64,000 nt of DNA from assembly GCA_028683835.1 (NCBI GenBank), contig JAQUHB010000010.1, positions 17,523 to 81,522 on the forward strand, written 5' to 3'. Both the position numbers and the translations under genes were made by a program. Position 1 is the stretch's first letter. Every line of letters begins with the position of its first letter. Source of the stretch: Sulfurimonadaceae bacterium (GTDB lineage Bacteria > Campylobacterota > Campylobacteria > Campylobacterales > Sulfurimonadaceae). Under the pieces are notes generated by a model that saw only the letters and a list, made by a program, of their open reading frames with translations, did not search any database and was not told the origin of the DNA. Shown here piece after piece: positions 39,004 to 47,464 of the stretch.

Positions 39004-40058
39004 TGGCGACTGTACTTTTATGTGATGATGAGCTTATGAATAGAAAAGTCGCTTCAAAGATACTCGTTAAAGAGGGATTTCGTGTTCTAGAAGCCCAAAA
39101 TGGAAAAGAAGCTCTTGATATTTTACAAAACTCTACAGTAGACTTGATCCTTATGGACTTGATGATGCCTGTCATGGACGGTTTTGAAGCAACCAAACTT
39201 ATCAAAAGCAATAAAGACCTCGCAGCTATTCCACTTATTATCATCTCCGCGCTCTCAGACAAGGAAGCTGTTATCAAAGGTCTGGAAATGGGCGCTGATG
39301 AGTATCTCACAAAACCTTTTGACCTTATGGACTTTAGACTTAGAATAAAGAATGCGATCAAAATAGGGATCTATCAAAATATGATCAAAGGGCATAAAGA
39401 GCTTTTAGAACTCGAAGTTCAAGAAAAAACAAAAAAGTTGCAAGATGCGCTTATTGAAGTACAAAACAGTGAAAAAGATATTATCTCCATTTTAAGTAAA
39501 ACAGCAGAATACAGAGATAATGAAACATCGGCACATACTATTCGAGTCGGTGAAATGGCCGCTGTTTTGGCAAGTAAATTTGGCTGGGACGAGGATGCTG
39601 TAGAACTCATGCGGCTTGCGGCTCCTATGCATGATATTGGAAAAGTAGGTATTGAAGACAGTATTCTTTTAAAACCGGGTAAACTTGATGAGAAAGAGTT
39701 TTCCATTATGAAAAAGCATGCACAAATAGGCTACGCTATCCTTTCTCAAAAAACAACACCCCTATTAAAACTCGCGGCACAAATAGCCCATACGCATCAT
39801 GAAAAGTATGACGGCAGCGGTTACCCACAAGCTCTCAAAGCTGATGAAATCCCAGATAGCGGAGCAATCGTTACTGTTGTTGATGTTTTTGATGCACTTT
39901 TGAGTAACAGACCCTACAAAAAAAGTTTCACACTTGAAGCTGCATTGGAGATCATTAAAGAAGGCTCAGGAAACCATTTTCATCCAAAAGTTGTTGCACT
40001 TTTTTTAGAGAATCTCGATGAGATTTTAGAAATCCAAAAAAGATTTCATGATGTTTGA
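39003..40058 (+). CDS. Response regulator with HD-GYP output domain
   Basis: LILMDLMMPVMDGFEATKLI receiver; HDIGKVGIEDSILLKPGKLDEKEF and HHEKYDGSGYP. Confidence 0.94.
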   Translation: MATVLLCDDELMNRKVASKILVKEGFRVLEAQNGKEALDILQNSTVDLILMDLMMPVMDGFEATKLIKSNKDLAAIPLIIISALSDKEAVIKGLEMGADEYLTKPFDLMDFRLRIKNAIKIGIYQNMIKGHKELLELEVQEKTKKLQDALIEVQNSEKDIISILSKTAEYRDNETSAHTIRVGEMAAVLASKFGWDEDAVELMRLAAPMHDIGKVGIEDSILLKPGKLDEKEFSIMKKHAQIGYAILSQKTTPLLKLAAQIAHTHHEKYDGSGYPQALKADEIPDSGAIVTVVDVFDALLSNRPYKKSFTLEAALEIIKEGSGNHFHPKVVALFLENLDEILEIQKRFHDV

Positions 40059-42084
40059 TTTTTTTCACAGATCTCTAAGAAATAAACTTTTAGTCACTTT
40101 TCTAGCTGTCGGCTTTTTACCGTTTTTGACCCTTTTAATATACACACTTTTTTTAAGCCAAACAAAGATAGTCAATAAAATAGTTGTTGAACAATCCGAT
40201 CGAGCACAGGTGGTTGTGAAACTCATCAATAACAATTTACTTACTTTAAAGAATGAAGTAAAGTTTATAAGTTCTTTGGATCTTATGGATGATATTTTGG
40301 CTGAAGATATCGACAAAAGAATTGCACGCCTCTTAAACCAAAAATCAAGCGATCTAGGTGGCAATAATATCCTTTTGGTCACCAACACAAAAGGGGTTGT
40401 AGTTTCATCCTCTAGTACAAAACAGTCTGATCAAAAAATATTTAATGTTCAAGAACTTTCAAGTAAAAATAACACAGAGTATATCAAAGGGAATACTTTA
40501 TATATTTCTTCAAAAATAACCTCTTCATTTGATAAAAAAAGAGCCCTAGGATTTTTAATTTTAGAATATAACTTAAATAATCTAGATATCTATCTGACAC
40601 ATCAAAACAGTATTCACTCTTACATCATTAATCCAAAAAGTGATCTTCATATCGGTGAAGAGCTTACACTTCCTTTAGATTTTAAACAAAAAAGCGACAA
40701 TGTTATCAATAATCAATATGTAATTGTTTACCAAAATATACCAACAATAATGGAAGGGTGGTATATTGTTTATGCTGTAGATAAAAGTGTTGCTTTAACC
40801 TTCTTTTATGACTTTGTCCGTTTTATGCTTTACATTTCGATCGTGATCTTTATCTTTGTTATCTACCTCTCTTTAAAAATCTCTAAAGGCGTCGTAAAAC
40901 CCATAGAAGAACTCACTAAAGCAACAGATAATATTATCAGCACACACAACTATACAACGCAACTCGAGATACACACACAAGATGAGATAGCCATACTTAC
41001 CCATTCATTTAACAATATGCTAAAAGTCACTTCACTGGCTTTAGATAAACTTGAAGAGGAAAATAAACTTAGACTCAAAAGATTTATCCAGCTCATAGAA
41101 ACTTTTAATACAATTATCCAGACAAAAACAGAAGATGAGTGTATCAAGACTTCGATCAAACAGATCAAACTCTTAACCAATAAAAGCGACCTGCAGTTTC
41201 AAAAAGAGAAATTAAAACATACCAACAATGAACATATATCTTTACATGTAAGAAACTTTGAAGATAACTCAACTCTTTATTTTGGTGCAATTGATCTGGG
41301 GTTTGAAGAATATACGGATAAAAATGAGCAAAATTTCTACAATTCTATCGCCAATATGATCATCCTACAACTCGATAGAATAAGACTTATCAATAAAACC
41401 ATGTCAGCCTCACATGCAAAATCTGCATTTATATCAAATATGTCTCATGAGCTTCGAACACCACTCAATGCCATTATAGGTTTTTCTCAGTATATGATCA
41501 CATATGAAGAGCTCGATGATGATCAAAAAGAGGTGATGCTAAATATAGAATCTTCAGCACATTACCTCCTTGAAATGATCAACGAGATCCTTGATATCGC
41601 TAAAATCGAAGCTGGCAAGATGCAAGCATATCCCGAGGAGACAGATGTTTTAGAACTTGTACAAGGTTGTTTTAAAATGCTTCAGCCCCTCGCCGATGAT
41701 AAAGGTCTAGAATTTCATCTCTCATCTGAGAAATTTCAAAATAAGATGTATATGACTGATCCAAAAATGTTTAAACAAATCGTCTTAAACCTTGTCTCCA
41801 ATGCTATAAAATTCACAAAAGAGGGATTTGTAAATCTTGAACTTTCTAATGATAAAGAGAGTCTGCTCTTTAAAGTTACAGACAGCGGTATTGGGATCTC
41901 TGAAGAAAATATAAATCAGCTTTTTAACGACTTTACTCAAGTGGAAAATGTGATGCAAAAACAGCACAAAGGCACAGGTCTTGGACTCTCACTTAGTAAA
42001 AAACTTTCTCATATTTTAGGAGGAGATGTTACTCTCATGAGTGATGGTATCGGACAGGGAACATCATCAAGTTTTACTCTCTAA
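40051..42084 (+). CDS. Sensor histidine kinase (HAMP-HisKA-HATPase)
   Basis: FISNMSHELRTPLNAIIGFSQYM, NLVSNAIKFTKEGFV, VTDSGIGISEENI, GTGLGLSLSKKL. Confidence 0.94.
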   Translation: MFDFFHRSLRNKLLVTFLAVGFLPFLTLLIYTLFLSQTKIVNKIVVEQSDRAQVVVKLINNNLLTLKNEVKFISSLDLMDDILAEDIDKRIARLLNQKSSDLGGNNILLVTNTKGVVVSSSSTKQSDQKIFNVQELSSKNNTEYIKGNTLYISSKITSSFDKKRALGFLILEYNLNNLDIYLTHQNSIHSYIINPKSDLHIGEELTLPLDFKQKSDNVINNQYVIVYQNIPTIMEGWYIVYAVDKSVALTFFYDFVRFMLYISIVIFIFVIYLSLKISKGVVKPIEELTKATDNIISTHNYTTQLEIHTQDEIAILTHSFNNMLKVTSLALDKLEEENKLRLKRFIQLIETFNTIIQTKTEDECIKTSIKQIKLLTNKSDLQFQKEKLKHTNNEHISLHVRNFEDNSTLYFGAIDLGFEEYTDKNEQNFYNSIANMIILQLDRIRLINKTMSASHAKSAFISNMSHELRTPLNAIIGFSQYMITYEELDDDQKEVMLNIESSAHYLLEMINEILDIAKIEAGKMQAYPEETDVLELVQGCFKMLQPLADDKGLEFHLSSEKFQNKMYMTDPKMFKQIVLNLVSNAIKFTKEGFVNLELSNDKESLLFKVTDSGIGISEENINQLFNDFTQVENVMQKQHKGTGLGLSLSKKLSHILGGDVTLMSDGIGQGTSSSFTL

Positions 42085-42102
42085 TAAAAACAAGGAGTTT
42101 TT

Positions 42103-42450
42103 GTGACAACTATCATTATGCTCTTTATCCTGCCCATTGGGATAGTAGTTTATTTTTTTGATAAAAAAGTTCAAAAAGAGAACCAGAAAAAGTTTGATGA
42201 TTACATTTTGCAGATAAAAGCGACTGATATAAAGCAAAAAGAAAAATTTAATAAAATCGATGAGATGTACTATCAAAATGGATATACAATCGTCTCCCGT
42301 ACGAATGAGATGCTTATAGTAGAAAAAAAACATTTCAATCTCGGAGTTCTTCTTATATTTTTTGGCGCACTCGCCTACTTCGGACTTCCGCTTTATTATC
42401 TCTATTATCGCTTTATTTTAAAGCCTGAAAAAATAACAATTACTTTTTAG
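42103..42450 (+). CDS. Hypothetical membrane protein
   Basis: Two TM segments, 115 aa, same strand as neighbours. Confidence 0.5.
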   Translation: MTTIIMLFILPIGIVVYFFDKKVQKENQKKFDDYILQIKATDIKQKEKFNKIDEMYYQNGYTIVSRTNEMLIVEKKHFNLGVLLIFFGALAYFGLPLYYLYYRFILKPEKITITF

Positions 42451-42500
42451 AAGCCTTATATTAACTGCATTTCTATACAATCATGCAAAAAGAGGGTCTC

Positions 42501-42980
42501 ATGCAAACATTCATTTCAAACATTCAAACGGCTATTATCGGTACGATCGACAAAGAAAATCTTCCTTTTTCTTCATACGCTCCATACGTCTATGACGATA
42601 ACCGTTTTTACATCTATATCTCAAGTATTGCCACACATACAAAGAATTTACATGTAAGCCCTGTCGCATCTTTATTTTTCATAGAAGATGAAAGTAAAAC
42701 ACAAAATCTTTTCGCCAGGAAACGGATCTCCCTTCAGTGTGATGCTCTTATCATTCCAAGAGAAACACAGCGATTTGAAACGGTACTTGATCTTTTTAGT
42801 CATAAGTTTAACGCATCGATGGTGGAAATGCTTAAAAAGATGACAGACTTTAATCTTTATGAGTTACATGTAAAAGCAGGTGAAGCTACCTTTGGCTTTG
42901 GTGATGCCTACCTCATCGGCGGCAAAGATATGAACGAGTTAGTCCCGCGTCAAGGCATTGGACACAAAGAGGAAAAATAG
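42501..42980 (+). CDS. HugZ-like / pyridoxamine-phosphate oxidase fold protein
   Basis: AIIGTIDKENLPFSSYAPYVYDDNRFYIYISSIATHTKNL...GFGDAYLIGGKDMNELVPR. Confidence 0.72.
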   Translation: MQTFISNIQTAIIGTIDKENLPFSSYAPYVYDDNRFYIYISSIATHTKNLHVSPVASLFFIEDESKTQNLFARKRISLQCDALIIPRETQRFETVLDLFSHKFNASMVEMLKKMTDFNLYELHVKAGEATFGFGDAYLIGGKDMNELVPRQGIGHKEEK

Positions 42981-43064
42981 CGCTAAAATACAGCTGGTAA
43001 TTTTCTTTATAACTATATAATACCTTATAAGGCACAATCGTCTCACACTTTAAAGGAGTTTCTC

Positions 43065-44144
43065 ATGCATCTTTTTTTACCACTTAGAATCGGCAAATAT
43101 ACCCTCAAGAATAGAATCATTATGGCACCTATGACACGATGTAGAAGTGTTGATAACAATATCCCAAATGATTTGATGGCGACCTACTACGCTCAAAGAG
43201 CAAGTGCCGGACTCATCATAACAGAGGGTACTCAGATCTCGACAGAGGGGATCGGCTATCCTGCAACTCCGGGAATCTATACAGATGCTCAAGTTGAGGG
43301 TTGGAAAAAAGTAACCGAAGCTGTCCATGAAAAAGATGGCAAAATATTTTTGCAGTTATGGCATGTGGGGAGAATCTCTCACTCTTCATACCACAATGGA
43401 ACTCCAAATGTTGCACCCTCCGCCATACAGCCTTCTGGTCAAATTTATACCTTTGAGGGGATGAAAGATTTCGAGACACCAAAAGCACTCAGTGTTGATG
43501 AGATCAAAAAGATAGTGCAAGAGTATGTCAGCGCTGCAAACAATGCGATAAAAGCGGGTTTTGACGGTGTTGAAGTGCATGGTGCCAATGGCTATCTCAT
43601 AGATCAGTTCTTGCGAGATGGAACAAACCATAGAACAGACGAATATGGTGGAAATGTAGAAAATAGAGCCCGCTTTCTTTTTGAAATTATAGAAGCGGTA
43701 AGTGCTGAGATCGGCTCAGATAGAGTCGGTGTCAGACTCTCTCCAAGTGGTACTTTCAATGACATGAGTGACTCCAACCCTACAAAACATTTTGAATATA
43801 TATGTCATCAGCTCAATAACTTCAAACTCGCTTATCTTCACGTTATAGACGCTCTTGAGGGCGATATAAGGCATGGAGCGAATGTTGTAGAACTCGCCGT
43901 TCTTAAAGCCGCATACAAAGGGGTTTTCATCACATGTGGAGGCTACACAAAGGTAAAAGCCAACAGCGTTTTAGAAAAACATCAAGCCGATGCTGTGGCA
44001 TTTGGAACACTTTTCATATCCAATCCTGATCTAGTAGAACGTTTCAAAACAAATGCCAAACTCAGCGAAGCAGATCCAAGCAGCTTTTATACGCAAGACG
44101 CACAAGGGTATACAACCTACCCTACTCTAGAAAACGAAAGTTAA
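43065..44144 (+). CDS. Old yellow enzyme family NADH:flavin oxidoreductase
   Basis: LKNRIIMAPMTRCRS, LIITEGTQIS, QLWHVGRISH, GFDGVEVHGANGYLIDQFLRDGTNHRTDEYGG. Confidence 0.95.
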   Translation: MHLFLPLRIGKYTLKNRIIMAPMTRCRSVDNNIPNDLMATYYAQRASAGLIITEGTQISTEGIGYPATPGIYTDAQVEGWKKVTEAVHEKDGKIFLQLWHVGRISHSSYHNGTPNVAPSAIQPSGQIYTFEGMKDFETPKALSVDEIKKIVQEYVSAANNAIKAGFDGVEVHGANGYLIDQFLRDGTNHRTDEYGGNVENRARFLFEIIEAVSAEIGSDRVGVRLSPSGTFNDMSDSNPTKHFEYICHQLNNFKLAYLHVIDALEGDIRHGANVVELAVLKAAYKGVFITCGGYTKVKANSVLEKHQADAVAFGTLFISNPDLVERFKTNAKLSEADPSSFYTQDAQGYTTYPTLENES

Positions 44145-44152
44145 GGTTTCTA

Positions 44153-45232
44153 TTGAAATATTTATTTTTTGTTTTATTCATGTATAGCAGTTTACAAGCT
44201 GCAACAGCGTTTGAAAATGCTCTTGATATCTATAAAAAAGGTAATTATACAAACTCTTTTAAAATTTTTAAAGCCTTGGCCCAAAAGGAAGATGATGCCG
44301 ATGCTGCATATTATGTAGCTTACATGTATGAAAATGGTCTTGGATGTGAAAAAGACCAGCAGAAGGCATATGAATGGTATAAAAGTTCTGCATCATTTGC
44401 TTATAAATCCACTTCATTTGATTCAAATCATGAGATAAAGAAAGAGAGTAAAAAGCTTTATTATCTGCTCGATACGGTAGACAGTGAGACGGATACAACC
44501 ATGAGACAGATGACACAGTCCTTATATAATCTCAAAACATATAAAACCAATTATCTTCTTCCTTTTAGCTACAGAACAAATGGTCAATATCCAAATACCA
44601 ATAATGAAACTTCCAATAACATAGAAACAGAGTTTCAACTCAGTGTCAAATTTGATTTTGCAGCAAACCTTTTAAACTTTAACGAGATCTATAGTCTTGG
44701 ATATACACAAAAATCTTTTTGGCAATCCTATGGAAGTTCTGCATATTTTCGGGAATCAAATTATAATCCTGAACTTTTTGTAACTATTCCCACAGCCCTA
44801 AGCAGTGATGCAAAATTTATAAAGTCACTTAAACTTGGACTCGCCCATCAGTCAAATGGGCAAGGTGGTACAAATGAACGTTCTTGGAACTATCTTAATG
44901 CAACAGTTTCTACACAATACAAAAATCTTTTTACAGAGTTTGAGTTTTGGAGCAGATTGCCGGATGTCAAAGATTATAATCCAAAACTACTTGATTATCT
45001 CGGACATGGAAGTGTAAAATTTTCATTGCCTTGGGATAAAAATCTTTTTACTTTACTCCTGCGTTCAAATTTTTACAGTCATGGAGCAGCAGATTTTAGT
45101 TACAGTTATCCGCTCAATGAAAAAGACAATTTCTTTCTTTATATAAAAGCTTTTAGCGGCTATGGTGAAAGTCTCATCGATTATAATACTTACATCAATA
45201 AAATTGGTATAGGCGTGAGTATCTCCAGATGA
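44153..45232 (+). CDS. pldA: Outer-membrane phospholipase A1-like protein with N-terminal Sel1-like repeat
   Basis: ADAAYYVAYMYENGLGCEKDQQKAYEWYK (Sel1) followed by LGLAHQSNGQGGTNERSWNYL and GHGSVKF (PldA). Confidence 0.78.
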   Translation: MKYLFFVLFMYSSLQAATAFENALDIYKKGNYTNSFKIFKALAQKEDDADAAYYVAYMYENGLGCEKDQQKAYEWYKSSASFAYKSTSFDSNHEIKKESKKLYYLLDTVDSETDTTMRQMTQSLYNLKTYKTNYLLPFSYRTNGQYPNTNNETSNNIETEFQLSVKFDFAANLLNFNEIYSLGYTQKSFWQSYGSSAYFRESNYNPELFVTIPTALSSDAKFIKSLKLGLAHQSNGQGGTNERSWNYLNATVSTQYKNLFTEFEFWSRLPDVKDYNPKLLDYLGHGSVKFSLPWDKNLFTLLLRSNFYSHGAADFSYSYPLNEKDNFFLYIKAFSGYGESLIDYNTYINKIGIGVSISR

Positions 45233-45244
45233 AAAGATGTCAGG

Positions 45245-45460
45245 GTCATTGATATATTCTTTCCAAAGGAGGTAATACCTGTTCCCTTAGTGAGAGAAGA
45301 TATTACCAAGCTCATTAAAACAGACTTTCATGATAAATTGGATCATTTTTTATATACACAATGAAAAAGAGTTATTGCACTTGAAGAGATGCAAAAAGAC
45401 CAACTTCCCAAACTCGGTGAACTTAAAAACTCTCTAAAAAAAATTGATTTTTCTTCATAA
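45245..45460 (+). pseudogene. Degraded gene fragment with in-frame TGA
   Basis: VIDIFFPKEVIPVPLVREDITKLIKTDFHDKLDHFLYTQ*KRVIALEEMQKDQLPKLGELKNSLKKIDFSS*; TGA at 45362-45364. Confidence 0.45.
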
Positions 45461-45519
45461 TTTATTTGCCTGACTTAGGATATGATTATTTGTCAATATC
45501 TTAAGTAAGGAAGTTTGTT

Positions 45520-46680
45520 ATGAAAAAAATCTTTTTACTCTTGCTATTTTTACCCTTAGGGCTTATGGCATCATCTTATGCACCTTCACAACAACGATTA
45601 GACCAGATAATGGCTCCCATAGCGCTCTACCCAGACTCTTTGCTTTCGCAAATTTTAATGGCGTCAACTTATCCGCAAGAGGTACAAGAAGCTGTGGAAT
45701 GGTCAAGACAGAACTCTGACTTACAAGGAGAAGACGCAGTCCAAGCTGCCACGTCCAATGATTGGGATCCTAGTGTGATCTCGCTTGTAGCTTTTCCCCA
45801 GGTTCTTGATATGATGGATAGCTACCCTGATTGGGTTCAAGAGTTGGGAGATGCTTTTTTAGACGAGCCGGATATGGTTATGGATAGCGTACAACGTTTA
45901 CGCTTGCAAGCCCAAAGAAACGGCTATCTTACGAGTTCACAAAAGCAAAGAATAATCACACAAGAAGATGATCAAGGAACAAGAACGATTATTATCCAGC
46001 CGACTTTTGCTGATACTGTTTATGTACCGGTATATGATCCGATGCGCGTTTACGGAACATGGTTTTATCCTGGATATGCGCCATTTTATTATTATCCATC
46101 ATCTTTTTATATGGCACCGGGCATGTTCTTTGGATTTTCACTTGGAATCGCTGTTAAAGATGTTATGTGGAGCGGCTTTGATTGGCATCATCATGATGTT
46201 TATATTAATGTACCGAGATATAATACTTTTTATACACATAGAAAAATCAACACAAATCAAAAAAACATATCTTGGAAGAATGATTGGCGTCCAAATAATC
46301 CACATCCAATAAACTACAACAGACCACAAACACAGCGCATAATTATTCAAAACAATTACCGCAAACCAGATGACAAAACTTTCAAGAATGTTGATCGCAA
46401 ACCAGATGACAAAACTTTCAAGAATGTTGATCGCAAACCAGATGACAAAACTTTCAGGAATGTTGATCGCAAACCTGATGACAAAACTTTCAAGAATGTT
46501 GATCGCAAACCTGATGACAAAACTTTCAAGAATGTTGATCGCAAACCAGATGACAAAACTTTCAGGAATGTTGATCGCAAACCTGATGACAAAACTTTCA
46601 AGAATGTTGATCGCAAATCTGATGATGGAAATAGTAATTCTGATGATAAAAATAACTTCCAACATGGTCAAAGAAACTAA
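45520..46680 (+). CDS. DUF3300-like secreted protein with C-terminal 12-aa tandem repeats
   Basis: QQRLDQIMAPIALYPDSLLSQILMASTYPQEVQEAVEWSRQN...; repeats RKPDDKTFKNVD. Confidence 0.85.
   Translation: MKKIFLLLLFLPLGLMASSYAPSQQRLDQIMAPIALYPDSLLSQILMASTYPQEVQEAVEWSRQNSDLQGEDAVQAATSNDWDPSVISLVAFPQVLDMMDSYPDWVQELGDAFLDEPDMVMDSVQRLRLQAQRNGYLTSSQKQRIITQEDDQGTRTIIIQPTFADTVYVPVYDPMRVYGTWFYPGYAPFYYYPSSFYMAPGMFFGFSLGIAVKDVMWSGFDWHHHDVYINVPRYNTFYTHRKINTNQKNISWKNDWRPNNPHPINYNRPQTQRIIIQNNYRKPDDKTFKNVDRKPDDKTFKNVDRKPDDKTFRNVDRKPDDKTFKNVDRKPDDKTFKNVDRKPDDKTFRNVDRKPDDKTFKNVDRKSDDGNSNSDDKNNFQHGQRN
46360..46611 (+). repeat. 36-bp tandem repeat, 7 full units
   Basis: CGCAAACC(A/T)GATGACAAAACTTTCA(A/G)GAATGTTGAT in exact 36-bp register, followed by a partial unit. 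Confidence 0.97.
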
Positions 46681-46768
46681 TCTCAGGAACTAATTCAATA
46701 TTTTTTGCAAATCGTTATTTTTTTTCTGTTACGATGATAACCGAAACTTATATATCAAGGAGTGTAAA

Positions 46769-47449
46769 ATGAAATTTGAACTAATGTCGCTGCCTTTTGA
46801 AAAGGCAGCATTAGAACCATATATTTCCTCTGAAACGATAGCTTACCATCATGGTAAACACCACGCTGGTTATGTCAACAAGTTAAACGCCCTTATCGAA
46901 GGTGGCGATTATGTGGATAAACCTTTAGAATATATTATCAAATACGCAGGTGGTGCTATTTTCAATAATGCCGCTCAAGTGTACAACCACGATTTTTACT
47001 GGCATGGACTATCCAAGAGCACTACGACTTGCTCTGTAGAACTTTCAGATATGATCATAAAAACTTTTGGCTCAGAAGATGATTTTAAAAAATCATTTTT
47101 AGCAAAGGCTACGGCTCTTTTTGGTTCAGGATGGGTTTGGCTTGTTCTGACAAAGGAAGGCGATCTCTCTATTGCGGAATTTTCCAATGCAGATAATCCA
47201 TTGCGCCATGAGCTGGTACCTTTACTTACGTGCGATGTCTGGGAACATGCATATTACATAGACTATCGTAACGGCAGAGCTGATTATCTTGAAAATTGGT
47301 GGAAACTCATAAATTGGCAGTTTGTCTCAGATAATCTTGCCGCTATAGAAAATGATCCGGTGACAGGATATGCTCAAGTCTGTAATGATGATAATGAAGT
47401 GTGTGACTATGTTGATGTAATGCAGGAAAATGAGCGTACCCAGTCGTAG
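46769..47449 (+). CDS. sodB: Fe/Mn superoxide dismutase
   Basis: FELMSLPFEKAALEPYISSETIAYHHGKHHAGYVNKLN...LLTCDVWEHAYYIDYRNGRADYLENWW. Confidence 0.97.
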   Translation: MKFELMSLPFEKAALEPYISSETIAYHHGKHHAGYVNKLNALIEGGDYVDKPLEYIIKYAGGAIFNNAAQVYNHDFYWHGLSKSTTTCSVELSDMIIKTFGSEDDFKKSFLAKATALFGSGWVWLVLTKEGDLSIAEFSNADNPLRHELVPLLTCDVWEHAYYIDYRNGRADYLENWWKLINWQFVSDNLAAIENDPVTGYAQVCNDDNEVCDYVDVMQENERTQS

Positions 47450-47464
47450 TTAAATAAGGACTTT

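Noticed and set aside
46360-46611. Considered as a CRISPR array because of the 36-bp unit
   Set aside because: Units are directly adjacent with no spacers and encode an in-frame peptide repeat.
46138-46671. Minus-strand 177-aa ORF plus two other-frame ORFs (46356-46616, 46370-46693)
   Set aside because: Artefacts of the 36-bp repeat lacking stops in several frames; the DUF3300-like frame has a signal peptide and conserved domain.
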